64,000 nucleotides of DNA from Enterococcus plantarum (GCF_001730295.1 NZ_MIKA01000034.1:1-64000), one strand, 5' to 3'. Positions 47,621-56,701 are shown, counted from the stretch's first letter. Notes: generated from the sequence alone by a model not told the origin. Translations and numbers: made by a program.

Positions 47621-49423
47621 TTAACCAATTCCAACAACGAAATGGAATAATTTATCTGAATAAGTAAGCTCATCTAAATCAACTTTAATCGTTTCATTCA
47701 GTAATTTCAGTTCATCTGTAACAATCCCATCTACACCATAAAACATCATTCGCGTCATCGTATCTTCATCATTAACGGTCCAAGCATAGACTTTTTTCCC
47801 ATCATTATGAGCTGCGTTAATAAAGTTACGATTTAAAGTAGTATATTCCATCGTGAAGAAATCTACATTAGATATGGGTGGTCCAACAATATTGAAAGGC
47901 AAAATATAACCAACGTAAAATTCGGGTTCTTGTTCTTTTAATTGTGTTGCTGTATCAAAAGTCAAAGTATGGAGAATGTGTTTTTCCGTTAGAATTACTT
48001 TCCGATATTTTTTGATAAATCGTTTAACGAGATCTGGACTATCTTGTGGTGTTGTTTTGATCTCAATCAGTAATTTTTGGTTGAGTTCCTTTGCTTTTTC
48101 GAGATAGTCATCAAAGGAGCAAACGTTTGCTTCCATGCCATTCTCTTTCGCTATTAACTTAGTTAATTCATCTAAGGTTAGCTGATTTGGTCTTTTATCA
48201 ACACCAGTAAGTTTTTTTAAATTAAAATCATGCATGACGACAAATTGTTTGTCTTTGGTTTCTTGTATATCCATCTCGACATAGGTAGGATGCTCTAAAC
48301 TTGTTTTTTCAAGAGAGGGCAATGTATTTTGAACACCATTTTCTGCATCAACACCGCGGTGAGAGATTGTTAGCGGTTCGGTTACGGAAGGATTACTTAA
48401 ATAATTCGTATTATAAGTACCAACACCAATGCCGAACAAAGCTGCTATAAAAGCAAATGAACCAATTTTGAAAACAGTCCATTCTTTCTTTGGTTGTTTG
48501 GGCTGATCGTAAAACCACTGTGGTAGCTCGGGTAAAAAGCCTTCATCATCCATGTAATCAATGGTGATATAGAAAATCCCTACTGTCGAAAAGACAATAT
48601 TAAGAAGTAAAATAAATTGTAAAAGCGTCATAGCAATCACCGCACTAACTAGCGCATAATCAGGAATAGCCATCTCGATAATAGCCTGTACACTTAGAAT
48701 CACGGTATAACTAAGAACGAAAACGACAAGAATACTTCCACCGATTATAATAAATTGTCCTAGAATCCTAAAAAAGTGATGTTTAGTTGAGCGCCAACTT
48801 TCTTTAACAGCTTGACGAAAGGGAACATCTCTTAAAATCATTTCAGGTAATGCAAAAATCAAACGAATTGAAAGATAGAAGAAAAGTAAATAACCTAGAC
48901 CAACTAATGCAATAATCGTGACACGATTGGCGAAAATAAAGTCCATGATAAAGGCTGGAATTTTTATTTTTGCCAGTAGATCCGAGTTGAATCCTAATCC
49001 ACTAAGTGGTAACACTAAGAAGAAATAGAACAGGAAAAAAAGAATTGTACTAAAGCGAATTTTCTTAAGTTGAAGAATCGTACCTTTAAGTAAATTGGTT
49101 AGAGAAATGGGTTCTTTTTTCTTGATAAAAAAAATGCTCAAGAGTAAAAAAGTAAATTCGAAGAAGACTGCAATCACGATTGCCAGTAATACAAGAATCA
49201 ATGCAATCAAGACACCAGGATGCTTTAAAAATATCAGTTGAATCGTATCATAAGATAGATAATCAATCTTCCCTTGTCTCAATATAAATCGAGTCGAACT
49301 AGCTAAAAGAGGGAGTAACACAAAGAGCATAAACCCGTGCATCAACAAGACATCTCGAAAATATGCTGAGGTACCCGCAAAAAAATCAATCATGTTTTTA
49401 AAACTATTTTTTAAGTATTTCAT
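47621..49423 (-). CDS. Glycerophosphodiester phosphodiesterase with N-terminal membrane domain
   Basis: 600 aa. The first 340 residues hold about eight membrane helices of the glycerophosphoryl diester phosphodiesterase membrane domain family. The C-terminal part is a GDPD TIM barrel: ISHRGVDAENGVQNTLPSLE with the catalytic His, EMDIQETKDKQFVVMHDFNL, and VDGIVTDE. It hydrolyses glycerophosphodiesters, and membrane-bound members may act on lipoteichoic acid or lipid head groups. A VTT-family membrane protein gene lies just upstream. Confidence 0.92.
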   Translation of the reverse strand: MKYLKNSFKNMIDFFAGTSAYFRDVLLMHGFMLFVLLPLLASSTRFILRQGKIDYLSYDTIQLIFLKHPGVLIALILVLLAIVIAVFFEFTFLLLSIFFIKKKEPISLTNLLKGTILQLKKIRFSTILFFLFYFFLVLPLSGLGFNSDLLAKIKIPAFIMDFIFANRVTIIALVGLGYLLFFYLSIRLIFALPEMILRDVPFRQAVKESWRSTKHHFFRILGQFIIIGGSILVVFVLSYTVILSVQAIIEMAIPDYALVSAVIAMTLLQFILLLNIVFSTVGIFYITIDYMDDEGFLPELPQWFYDQPKQPKKEWTVFKIGSFAFIAALFGIGVGTYNTNYLSNPSVTEPLTISHRGVDAENGVQNTLPSLEKTSLEHPTYVEMDIQETKDKQFVVMHDFNLKKLTGVDKRPNQLTLDELTKLIAKENGMEANVCSFDDYLEKAKELNQKLLIEIKTTPQDSPDLVKRFIKKYRKVILTEKHILHTLTFDTATQLKEQEPEFYVGYILPFNIVGPPISNVDFFTMEYTTLNRNFINAAHNDGKKVYAWTVNDEDTMTRMMFYGVDGIVTDELKLLNETIKVDLDELTYSDKLFHFVVGIG

Positions 49424-49513
49424 TGTTTATTCCACCCCTACAAAACGAATAAAAGAAGATAGGATACTGTTGCATCCTATCCCAACTCTGTTTTTATTAT
49501 ATATTTTTATGCT

Positions 49514-50122
49514 TTAAAAGCCTAATAAACCGTTTAAGAATGTCCCACCGTATATCAATGCTAAACTATACAAGAAGATTGAGACGGGTTTTGCTAAGAT
49601 GATGATCAATGTAAATTTCTTTAAGGACATTTTTGTCAAACCGGCCATTAAACAAAGCGCATCATCCGGCGCAATCGGTAGGAAAATAGCTAAAGCAAAG
49701 AGACGTTCAAAGCGTTTCTCATTGTCTAACCAGCCAATATATTTATTGTATGTCTTATCACTGACTAAACTTAAAATAAATGGTTTTCCGTATTGACGAC
49801 CTAAAAGGAAAATAATCACAGACCCAATTGCGATTCCGACATAGTTATAGATAAAGCCAGCAAATGGTCCGAAAATAAGAACACCGGCAGCGCAACTGAT
49901 ACCGCCTGGTATAATTGGAATAACGACCTGAATGATCTGGATCAACATAAACAATATAGGACCTAAGATAACAGAGTCACCGACTAATCCTCTCAATGCG
50001 TCTACATCTTTAAAAACACCTAATCGTATAAAATAAATGGTCACAGCAATCGTTGCTATAATTCCCACGATTGAAATGCAGTTAATAATTTTTCTTGAAA
50101 GCGCGATGCTCATGTCTATCAT
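49514..50122 (-). CDS. TVP38/TMEM64 (VTT domain) membrane protein
   Basis: 202 aa with five to six hydrophobic segments and the VTT signature (PGGISCAAGVLIFGPFAGFI, GRQYGKPF, FLPIAPDDALCLMAGLTKMS). Members of this DedA-related superfamily are thought to move lipids across the membrane. The start at 50122 has GGAGATGATAG upstream. About 90 bases separate it from the phosphodiesterase gene, so the two may share a lipid-related role. Confidence 0.9.
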   Translation of the reverse strand: MIDMSIALSRKIINCISIVGIIATIAVTIYFIRLGVFKDVDALRGLVGDSVILGPILFMLIQIIQVVIPIIPGGISCAAGVLIFGPFAGFIYNYVGIAIGSVIIFLLGRQYGKPFILSLVSDKTYNKYIGWLDNEKRFERLFALAIFLPIAPDDALCLMAGLTKMSLKKFTLIIILAKPVSIFLYSLALIYGGTFLNGLLGF

Positions 50123-50506
50123 CTCCTTAGTTTATAAGCGTAATGGCTCGTTTAATCTCGTAGAACAATTAGAAAACAAGGTTGTCATGGACAATAGCTT
50201 ATTTTTTTCTAGAGACTAACAAATATTTTGTTAAATTAATTATTTATAGTATAAAAGTCTTTGAATTATTTTACCATTGTTACTTAGCAAATTTCACGAA
50301 CAAAGTTGTAAGAAGGAACTTATTATGTGTATTATACAAAGAATTATTATGGAAAACATCCTACTTTAGCCCTAAATGAGAAAATTACTAAGTGATTCCT
50401 ATTTACAAGAAACAATGAGAGGATTATAATTGTTTTAAAGATTAAGGTATGCCTAAAAATATAATAGTATAAACCTGATGATTTATAGTTGGAAGAAGGA
50501 TTAAGG
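50123..50506. promoter_or_regulatory. Intergenic region with MntR-type operator before mntH
   Basis: TTAAGGTATGCCTAAAA at 50442-50458 is close to the DtxR/MntR palindrome (TTTAGGTATACCTAAA type). TATAAT follows at 50460-50465, so a manganese-loaded repressor bound here would block RNA polymerase. The rest of the 384 bases is A/T-rich and shows no gene. Confidence 0.65.
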
Positions 50507-51874
50507 ATGAAGAAAGAAAAAAATGAAGCAGAGAAGTTATTGGACTATGCAAATGGGCCTAGTTTAGAGGAGATCAATAATACTGTTGATGTACCGAAAA
50601 ATGCTAATTTTTGGCGAACATTGATGGCTTATAGTGGACCTGGGGCTCTGGTAGCGGTCGGATATATGGATCCCGGGAATTGGATCACATCGATTGCTGG
50701 TGGTGCGGAATATAAATATGCATTACTGAGTGTCATCTTATTATCTAGCTTGATTGCTATGTTGCTTCAAAGTATGGCAGCTAAATTAGGTATCGTAACG
50801 GGAAGAGATTTGGCTCAAGCGACTAGAGAACAAACAAGCAAAAAGACAGGATTTGTTTTATGGATCATTACTGAACTTGCAATTATGGCAACAGACATTG
50901 CGGAGGTAATTGGTGGCGCTGTTGCTTTACAATTATTATTTGGTTTCCCATTATTGATCGGTGTATTGATTACGACGTTTGATGTCCTTTTATTGTTGCT
51001 GTTGACGAAATTAGGTTTTAGAAAAATCGAAGCGATCGTAGCGTGTTTGATTGCCATTATCTTTTTTGTGTTTGCGTATGAAGTTGCATTAGCTGATCCA
51101 AACATTGGTGAAGTCCTGCGTGGTTTTATTCCTGATACTAGAATAGCTAGTGACAAATCGATGCTATTTTTAGCACTAGGAATCGTTGGAGCAACTGTAA
51201 TGCCCCATAATTTATATTTGCATTCATCTATTGCACAAGCAAGAAAATTCGATCGTAATGATGATAAAGCAAAAGCAAAAGCCATCCGTTTTACAATTTG
51301 GGATTCCAATATCCAATTAACGGTTGCATTTATTGTCAATTGTTTGTTGTTGATTTTAGGTGGTGCATTGTTTTACGGGACAAATAGTGATTTGGGTAAG
51401 TTTGTGGACCTGTATGATGCGTTGAAGAACCCTAATATTGTTGGAAACATTGCGAGCCCTGTTTTGAGTATTCTGTTTGCCGTAGCATTGCTTGCATCTG
51501 GTCAGAATTCAACGATAACTGGGACACTTTCTGGTCAGATCGTTATGGAAGGGTTTATTCACTTAAAAATGCCGCTGTGGATGCGTAGAGTCGTAACACG
51601 TTTGATTGCGATCGTACCGGTAATTATCTGTGTGATTCTTTATGGCGGCAGTGAATCAGCGGTAGAAGATTTACTGTTATATACTCAAGTATTTTTAAGT
51701 ATAGCTTTGCCAATCTCAATCATTCCTTTAACGATGTATACAAGTGATAAAAAAATCATGGGCCGATTCGCTAACCCAATGTGGGTCAAAGTTTTGGCTT
51801 GGATCATTGCGATTATCTTGACAGCATTGAACTTATTCTTGATTTACGGAACGTTAACAGGAGTAAATGCTTAG
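50507..51874 (+). CDS. mntH: Nramp-family manganese transporter
   Basis: 455 aa from ATG 50507, with GAAGAAGGATTAAGG upstream; the in-frame TTG at 50489 precedes that site. Eleven or so membrane helices with the Nramp metal motif DPGNW in helix 1 and the MPHNLYLHS segment in helix 6. It imports Mn2+ with protons. The MntR-type operator fits repression by manganese. The N-terminus has about 30 charged residues before helix 1. Confidence 0.95.
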   Translation: MKKEKNEAEKLLDYANGPSLEEINNTVDVPKNANFWRTLMAYSGPGALVAVGYMDPGNWITSIAGGAEYKYALLSVILLSSLIAMLLQSMAAKLGIVTGRDLAQATREQTSKKTGFVLWIITELAIMATDIAEVIGGAVALQLLFGFPLLIGVLITTFDVLLLLLLTKLGFRKIEAIVACLIAIIFFVFAYEVALADPNIGEVLRGFIPDTRIASDKSMLFLALGIVGATVMPHNLYLHSSIAQARKFDRNDDKAKAKAIRFTIWDSNIQLTVAFIVNCLLLILGGALFYGTNSDLGKFVDLYDALKNPNIVGNIASPVLSILFAVALLASGQNSTITGTLSGQIVMEGFIHLKMPLWMRRVVTRLIAIVPVIICVILYGGSESAVEDLLLYTQVFLSIALPISIIPLTMYTSDKKIMGRFANPMWVKVLAWIIAIILTALNLFLIYGTLTGVNA

Positions 51875-51990
51875 AATAGAAAAAGAAAGCGATTCTTATT
51901 GGGGTGGCTTTCTTTTTGCATATATAATAGAATTTGGTTTGCAGAAATGGTAGAATGAACAAGACTAAAATTTTGAAATGAGGGTTTTAA

Positions 51991-52515
51991 GTGACTGAAT
52001 ATTTAAATGTTGGAAAAATCGTCAATACTCAAGGCTTAAAAGGCGAAGTACGAATAATTTCCCAAACGGATTTTCCAGAACTACGCTATAAAAAAGGATC
52101 AGTTTTGACATTATTTCAAGAAAAAAAGGCACCAATTGAATTAACGATCAAAACGCACAGAAAACATAAAAATTTTGATATTGTAACATTTGAAGATCAT
52201 TTTTCTATCAACGATGTTGAGAAATATCGTGATGGGATACTAAAAGTGTCAAAAGATGGTTTGAAGGATTTACCAGGAGATGAATTTTATTATCACGAAA
52301 TCATTGGGTTGACGGTTATCGATGAAAACGATGAAGAACTTGGTAAAATCAAAGAAATTCTTTCACCAGGAGCAAATGATGTCTGGGTTGTTCAAAGACC
52401 GAAGAAAAAAGATGCATTGATTCCTTATATCGAATCTGTTGTTAAGTCTGTTGATATTGAAGAAGGAGTCGTTCGTGTAGAAATTCCAGAAGGTTTGATT
52501 GATGATGAAAATTGA
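51991..52515 (+). CDS. rimM: Ribosome maturation factor RimM
   Basis: 174 aa with the N-terminal RimM beta-barrel ([18 protein letters not shown]) and PRC-type C-terminal domain ([18 protein letters not shown]). It assists maturation of the 30S head domain. It starts with GTG at 51991 after GAGGG and overlaps trmD, the usual rimM-trmD-rplS order. Confidence 0.96.
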   Translation: MTEYLNVGKIVNTQGLKGEVRIISQTDFPELRYKKGSVLTLFQEKKAPIELTIKTHRKHKNFDIVTFEDHFSINDVEKYRDGILKVSKDGLKDLPGDEFYYHEIIGLTVIDENDEELGKIKEILSPGANDVWVVQRPKKKDALIPYIESVVKSVDIEEGVVRVEIPEGLIDDEN

Positions 52516-53254
52516 TGTGTTAACGCTTTTTCCACGAATGTTTGAAGGTCCGATGGGGGAATCAATCATTGGAAAAGCTGTAGAGAAAAATTTACTGGAA
52601 ATCAATGTTTCTAATTTCCGTGATCATTCTGATAATAAGCATCAGTCGGTTGACGATTATCCTTATGGTGGTGGAGCAGGAATGCTGCTAAAAGTTCAAC
52701 CAATTTTTGACAACTTAAGAAGAATCGAAGAGGCATCACCAGAAATTAAAAAACGTGTGATCTTGCTAGATCCAGCGGGGAAACGTTTTGACCAAAAAAT
52801 GGCGGAAGAGTTTTCCGAAGAGGAGCATTTAATTTTTATTTGCGGCCATTATGAAGGGTACGATGAGCGGATTCGTTCTCTTGTTACGGACGAAGTTTCA
52901 TTAGGAGATTATGTTTTAACTGGTGGAGAATTAGGTGCAATGGTCATGATCGATGCAACTGTTCGTTTACTTCCAGATGTTTTAGGAAATAAATTATCTG
53001 CGCAAACAGATTCTCATTCAACAGGATTGTTGGAACATCCACAATACACACGTCCAGCTGAATTTAATGGAATGAACGTGCCAGAAGTCCTAACGAATGG
53101 CAATCATAAATTGATTGCGGAATGGCAATTGAAAGAATCATTGCGTAGAACGTATTTAAGACGTCCAGATATGCTGGAAACTCTTGAATTTGACGATGAA
53201 ATGAAAAAATTCCTTGCAGAAATCATCAAGGAAGAAAAGTCCGCACGTGAATAG
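52502..53254 (+). CDS. trmD: tRNA (guanine37-N1)-methyltransferase
   Basis: 250 aa with the SPOUT knot residues [26 protein letters not shown] and [20 protein letters not shown]. It methylates G37 next to the anticodon and keeps the reading frame. Start at ATG 52502 (AGAAGG 8 bases upstream) or the following ATG at 52505. It overlaps the end of rimM. Confidence 0.96.
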   Translation: MMKIDVLTLFPRMFEGPMGESIIGKAVEKNLLEINVSNFRDHSDNKHQSVDDYPYGGGAGMLLKVQPIFDNLRRIEEASPEIKKRVILLDPAGKRFDQKMAEEFSEEEHLIFICGHYEGYDERIRSLVTDEVSLGDYVLTGGELGAMVMIDATVRLLPDVLGNKLSAQTDSHSTGLLEHPQYTRPAEFNGMNVPEVLTNGNHKLIAEWQLKESLRRTYLRRPDMLETLEFDDEMKKFLAEIIKEEKSARE

Positions 53255-53283
53255 AAATCGAACCATCTTTAAAGAAAAATTCC

Positions 53284-53398
53284 TTTACAGCTTAGATGAG
53301 CTATGTTAAACTATTTCAGTGAGTGCAAAGCGCTCAACTATTACGATATTCCGCTGTGGCATAGGCCATAAGAATGTTTGGAATGAGGAGAAAAAAGA
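53284..53398 (+). promoter_or_regulatory. rplS promoter and L19 leader
   Basis: TTTACA (53284-53289), 17-base spacer, TAAACT (53307-53312). The leader folds GAGTG with CGCTC and ATTCC with GGAAT around TGGC/GGCCA, in line with the autoregulatory L19 leader known in Firmicutes. The last stem sits next to the GAGGAG binding site. Confidence 0.6.
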
Positions 53399-53746
53399 AT
53401 GAATCAATTAATTCAAGAATTAACACAAGAACAATTACGTACGGATATCCCTGCGTTTCGTCCTGGAGACACTGTTCGCGTACATGCGAAAGTAGTTGAA
53501 GGAACACGCGAACGTATCCAATTATTTGAAGGAGTTGTTATCGGACGCCGCGGCGCTGGTATCAGCGAAACTTATACAGTACGTAAAATTTCAAACGGTG
53601 TTGGTGTGGAACGTACTTTCCCATTACACACACCACGTGTTGCTCAAATCGAAGTAGTTCGCTATGGTAAAGTTCGTCGTGCGAAACTTTATTACTTACG
53701 TGCATTACATGGTAAAGCAGCTCGTATTAAAGAAATTCGTCGTTAA
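53399..53746 (+). CDS. rplS: 50S ribosomal protein L19
   Basis: 115 aa, full length, with [40 protein letters not shown] and the terminal [12 protein letters not shown]. It lies at the 30S-50S interface. Its last 50 bases and the downstream terminator are repeated in diverged form at 58867-58976, which marks it as a likely integration site of the following island. Confidence 0.98.
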   Translation: MNQLIQELTQEQLRTDIPAFRPGDTVRVHAKVVEGTRERIQLFEGVVIGRRGAGISETYTVRKISNGVGVERTFPLHTPRVAQIEVVRYGKVRRAKLYYLRALHGKAARIKEIRR

Positions 53747-53803
53747 AAACTTGTTATTAATTAACAGTGAACCCCTTGTTTATCAAGGGGTTTTATTTTT
53801 TTG
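53694..53803 (+). repeat. Left attachment-like repeat: rplS 3' end and terminator
   Basis: About 110 bases covering the last rplS codons from ACTTACGTG to the terminator tail match 58867-58976 at roughly four of five positions. The left copy keeps the working rplS end and an intact terminator. Confidence 0.65.
53768..53803 (+). terminator. rplS terminator
   Basis: AACCCCTTG (53770-53778) and CAAGGGGTT (53784-53792), followed by TTATTTTTTT. Confidence 0.92.
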
Positions 53804-53868
53804 CTCGTTTTCTTAAGTGTTGTTTGGATTTTAAAATATATTTTTCCAAAAGCAAAAGGGGGCAAAAA

Positions 53869-53900
53869 AGGGGCAAGGGGCTATGAGCCCTTTTTTATTT
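53869..53900 (+). terminator. Terminator-like hairpin in the island
   Basis: AGGGGCT and AGCCCTT around ATG, then six T. The preceding G/A-rich text (GCAAAAGGGGGCAAAAAAGG) has no gene. Region 53804-54029 otherwise shows nothing recognisable. Confidence 0.6.
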
Positions 53901-54029
53901 TACCGTTGTACTCGTGTTGCATAAAAAAACAATCTAATTTGAGTAATATATTCACACTGTAAAACTTCTTTTGCTAGATGCTATAAATTACAAAAAAACG
54001 CATCATATTCATATTAGGAGTAAACGTAT

Positions 54030-54137
54030 ATGAATAAAGGGACAGTAAAAAGGTTTAACTCAGACAAAGGTTTTGGTTTCATCACTGGTGAAGCTGGTAA
54101 TAACATATTTGCACATTTTTCAGTAATCCCACACTGA
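54030..54137 (+). pseudogene. Truncated cold-shock protein gene
   Basis: ATG at 54030 with AGGAG upstream reads [20 protein letters not shown] and on to FAHFSVIPH, then stops after 35 codons. This is the first half of a CspA-type OB-fold with the RNP1 motif (KGFGFI), but the second half is absent. Arg replaces the usual Trp in VKWFN. Not expected to fold. Confidence 0.8.
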
Positions 54138-54189
54138 AAACCATATATACTAACCAAGAACACCCATCTATGTTTTCTTACAATCATCA

Positions 54190-54214
54190 GCTGCCCATTT
54201 ATTGGGCGGTTTTC
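54190..54214 (+). terminator. Short hairpin before the tRNA-Met-like gene
   Basis: GCTGCCCA and TGGGCGGT pair around TTTAT, followed by only three T. It touches the 5' end of the tRNA-like sequence. Confidence 0.4.
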
Positions 54215-54291
54215 GTACCCTTAGCTCAGTTGGTCAGAGCAGACGGCTCATCATAACCGTCCGGTCGCAGGTTCGAGTTCTGCAAGGTACA
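54215..54291 (+). tRNA. tRNA-Met-like gene with duplicated CAT in the anticodon loop
   Basis: Acceptor GTACCCT (54215-54221) pairs with AAGGTAC (54284-54290) with one C-A mismatch, D arm AGCTCAGTTGGTCAGAGC, anticodon stem GACGG/CCGTC, T arm GCAGG-TTCGAGT-TCTGC. The anticodon loop is CTCATCATAA, ten bases rather than seven, equal to the normal CTCATAA with an extra CAT. CCA is not encoded. Either a pseudo-tRNA or an expanded-loop variant; in the decayed island the former is more likely. Confidence 0.6.
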
Positions 54292-54360
54292 TTATAGTAA
54301 GTGAGTATATGCTTTGCACAGCCAAACTTATTAGTATATACTAATCATATTCTAATAAAG

Positions 54361-54416
54361 TGGTATTATGAATACTCCTTGTAAAATGCCGTCCATGCGA
54401 TCGGGGGCATTTTATA
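54361..54416 (+). ncRNA. Candidate very short RNA unit 1
   Basis: Extended -10 TGGTATTAT (54361-54369), and AAAATGCC (54383-54390) with GGCATTTT (54406-54413) as terminator-like hairpin. A transcript of about 40 nt would be almost only the hairpin. Confidence 0.3.
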
Positions 54417-54452
54417 TTTGATGAAAAACTGCTATTAAGTTGTACTATTAGT

Positions 54453-54522
54453 TGGTATTATATGCCTGTCCACTTTGCAAGAGTGATTCAGTATGCCGTC
54501 TCTAACAAGGCGGTTTTTTTGT
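54453..54522 (+). ncRNA. Candidate very short RNA unit 2
   Basis: Extended -10 TGGTATTAT (54453-54461), then about 50 bases and a terminator: CCGTC (54496-54500) with GGCGG (54509-54513) and seven T. Same layout as the unit 90 bases upstream. Confidence 0.35.
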
Positions 54523-54661
54523 GAAAAGAATTTATAATTTGATACACCTATAGTGAAGCTATTTATAGAATAAAGTTACAAAATTGTTAGAAGAATACAT
54601 GGTTAAAATTGTTTCCGTAGTGTTAAACTATACTAAATTAAATTATATGAGGTGAATCATT

Positions 54662-55039
54662 ATGAATAAAATACTTGGATTGATTGGTCTTATTGCATTA
54701 TGCGCTATTGGTTACTTTGCTTTTGATTACTACAACCAAACATATAATACTACGGTAGCGTATGCGAAGGTCCCAACGGATGTTCCTGAAATTTCAGACA
54801 CTCTGGATATTGATGGTAAAAAGGTAAAAGATACCTACTCTTATAAGTACAATGTCACATTCGTGAAAGAAAACGGAGACAAACAAGAGATGGATTTTGA
54901 GTTGTTCGGGAAAAACCCAAAACCATTTGAATCAGGGGCATACATTAAAGCAGAAATAAGCAAAGAAAGAGTAAATAGTCCAACTCAAATTTCGGAAAAT
55001 GAAGTTCCGAACAAAGTGAGAGAAGAACTCGATAACTAA
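54662..55039 (+). CDS. YxeA-like (DUF1093) secreted or membrane-anchored protein
   Basis: 125 aa with an N-terminal hydrophobic segment (residues about 4-24) and a small beta-rich domain (TVAYAKVP, YSYKYNVTF, GAYIKAEISKERV) like the YxeA family. Probably exported and held at the membrane; function unknown. It has its own terminator at 55050 and GAGGTG before the ATG. Confidence 0.75.
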   Translation: MNKILGLIGLIALCAIGYFAFDYYNQTYNTTVAYAKVPTDVPEISDTLDIDGKKVKDTYSYKYNVTFVKENGDKQEMDFELFGKNPKPFESGAYIKAEISKERVNSPTQISENEVPNKVREELDN

Positions 55040-55049
55040 AATTTAAGTG

Positions 55050-55082
55050 AAAAGACCCTAGCGTTTCCGAGGGTCTTTTATT
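55050..55082 (+). terminator. Terminator after the YxeA-like gene
   Basis: AAAGACCCT with AGGGTCTTT and a T-rich tail. Confidence 0.88.
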
Positions 55083-55168
55083 GTGTTCGGGAAAATCCTG
55101 ACAAACCTAACTGATTCATATAAAAATTAACCTTACGATAATATACGCAAGGAGGGGAGAAAATTATT

Positions 55169-55600
55169 TTATGCAATTGATTTTAATGATTTTAAGACAA
55201 ATTCACGAATAAAACTATCAGGATTGCGAACGAAGAATTTCTCTATAACCAGATGATTTCTACTGTTGTAATAACCATGAACAGATACTTCATATTTGCC
55301 TTCATCTAAAAATAAAATTAAATTTGCTAACTCTTTTTTTCTAACTATACAGTTGATATTCTCGAAAGAGCGAAGTGTAAAACGAATTTTGGTATCTGGA
55401 AACATTTTAATTACTCTAATTTTATCAATTACACCTACATAACTATTCTTTTTAATAAAGTGCACCTTCCTTACATATAAGTAAAATATAAACTTATCCA
55501 ATTCGACCTCGTTTATTCCCTTTTGTCCACTACACTGTGAATAGTACTGAAACTCTTCGTAAGATAATAATCCTGCTTCACACTTGTCTATTATGTTCAT
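55169..55600 (-). CDS. Hypothetical protein, 143 aa, second gene of a LexA-box operon
   Basis: No family recognised. Started at ATG 55600 (AGAGGGG 6 bases upstream); the start overlaps the stop of the upstream gene as ATGA. The N-terminal part (CEAGLLSYEEFQYYSQCSG) is polar with two cysteines, followed by mixed alpha/beta text and FFVRNPDSFIREFVLKSL at the end. No signal or membrane segment. Control by a LexA-type box points to a role in the DNA damage response or in element biology. Confidence 0.65.
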   Translation of the reverse strand: MNIIDKCEAGLLSYEEFQYYSQCSGQKGINEVELDKFIFYLYVRKVHFIKKNSYVGVIDKIRVIKMFPDTKIRFTLRSFENINCIVRKKELANLILFLDEGKYEVSVHGYYNSRNHLVIEKFFVRNPDSFIREFVLKSLKSIA

Positions 55601-55941
55601 CTCTTTCCCCTCTTTTTTAGTAACCAATCATCGAATGGATAATCAATTTTTCTAGTTTCCATTTTAAAGTCAGTTAACTTGTAGACTTTGCTAGTAGATA
55701 GTAGCGAATACTGATTCGGATAGATGTATTCAAAGACTATGAAGTGATCAATTTTTTCTAACAGAAATGCTACAAGGTAATCTCGTTTCTTTACAGGAGG
55801 AAAAGACCAAAAATTGTAAACAGTTCCTTCTATGTTTATTCGCTTAGAGGGTAACTTCCTAAAGGGAATAAGATGAAACGAGTAACAATATTGAGCTGGT
55901 CGTATATGCTCGTTAAGATGTACAGTTTTTACATATCTCAT
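55597..55941 (-). CDS. Hypothetical protein, 114 aa, first gene of a LexA-box operon
   Basis: No family recognised with certainty. The start at ATG 55941 follows AAGG by a normal distance; the upstream ATG and GTG codons overlap that site. It is rich in aromatic residues (YNFWSFPPVKKRDYLVAFLL) and ends DDWLLKKRGKR. Small proteins encoded first in LexA-controlled pairs are often YolD-like, but no clear YolD pattern is seen. The genes overlap by four bases. Confidence 0.65.
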   Translation of the reverse strand: MRYVKTVHLNEHIRPAQYCYSFHLIPFRKLPSKRINIEGTVYNFWSFPPVKKRDYLVAFLLEKIDHFIVFEYIYPNQYSLLSTSKVYKLTDFKMETRKIDYPFDDWLLKKRGKR

Positions 55942-55959
55942 TATCATCACCTTGAGAAC

Positions 55960-55988
55960 ATTATACGAACTTTTGTTCTCTTTGTCTG
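55960..55988 (-). promoter_or_regulatory. Promoter with LexA/DinR-type box
   Basis: On the minus strand CAGACA (55988-55983), 17-base spacer, TATAAT (55965-55960). CGAAC-TTTT-GTTCT (55966-55979, plus reading) lies in the spacer and matches the Gram-positive LexA core GAAC-N4-GTTC. Confidence 0.65.
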
Positions 55989-56056
55989 CTAGAATTGTCT
56001 AATTAAGCGCAACATTTAATATATCCTTCAGAAAAAGGATTTTTAATAATTGTTTT

Positions 56057-56085
56057 TTGCATTATGAGATTGTTATTAGTATTAT
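56057..56085 (+). promoter_or_regulatory. Promoter of the leader ORF and GNAT gene
   Basis: TTGCAT (56057-56062), 17-base spacer, TATTAT (56080-56085). Transcription from about 56092. Confidence 0.55.
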
Positions 56086-56140
56086 TATGTTAAAGTAACT
56101 TTATATGTAACAATAATTTTTAAATTAAAGGAGGATAATT

Positions 56141-56188
56141 ATGCTTTATTCACCATTGTATGAATGTGATGTTCCATTCTTTCGTTAA
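56141..56188 (+). CDS. 15-codon leader ORF
   Basis: AAAGGAGG at 56128-56135 sits 5 bases before ATG and the frame reads MLYSPLYECDVPFFR then TAA. A near-perfect binding site for so short an ORF, 30 bases before the acetyltransferase gene, suggests a leader peptide controlling it, as for many resistance genes. No alternative hairpins strong enough to prove attenuation were found. Confidence 0.45.
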   Translation: MLYSPLYECDVPFFR

Positions 56189-56218
56189 AACAAATATAAA
56201 TTAACGGAGGAAGAGAAC

Positions 56219-56701
56219 ATGATTATTGAAGAATACAACGATAAATATTTGAAAGATATTACTAGCGTCTGGAATGATGCGATTACCTCAGGTGTGTATT
56301 TTCCGCAAGAAAACACTTTAACAGTAACGGAAGCAAAACCCTTTTTTGAAAGCCAAGACTTTACTGGGGTTGCTATAATCAATTCTGAAGTAGTTGGGGT
56401 TTATATTTTGCACCCTAACTCAATAGGAAGACTTGACCATGTCGCCAATGCTTCCTACGCTGTCAAAGAAAGTGCTAGAGGGAACAAGATTGGAGAACGG
56501 TTAGTTTTACATTCTATTGAGACCTCAAAAATACTGAAATATAAGATACTACAGTTTAATGCTGTCGTTACAACAAATCAATACGCTATCCAATTGTATG
56601 AAAAGCTTGGATTTATTAAAATAGGTAAAGTTCCAAAATCTTATAGAAATATTTCTGGAGAGTATGAAGATATACTACTTTATTATATTGATTTAGAATA
56701 A
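56219..56701 (+). CDS. GNAT-family N-acetyltransferase, phosphinothricin-type
   Basis: 160 aa single GNAT domain. The opening IIEEYNDKYLKDITSVWNDAI and the acetyl-CoA loop VKESARGNKIGERLV, then YEKLGFIKIGKVPKSY, resemble the Pat/bar type subgroup. It acetylates a small amine or amino acid analogue; the real substrate is unknown. GGAGGAAG precedes the ATG. Its location in the island suggests transfer. Confidence 0.85.
   Translation: MIIEEYNDKYLKDITSVWNDAITSGVYFPQENTLTVTEAKPFFESQDFTGVAIINSEVVGVYILHPNSIGRLDHVANASYAVKESARGNKIGERLVLHSIETSKILKYKILQFNAVVTTNQYAIQLYEKLGFIKIGKVPKSYRNISGEYEDILLYYIDLE

Noticed and set aside
53804-53960. Possible end of a phage integrase next to rplS
   Set aside because: The G/A-rich text can be read as protein in more than one frame, but none shows the tyrosine recombinase active-site pattern.
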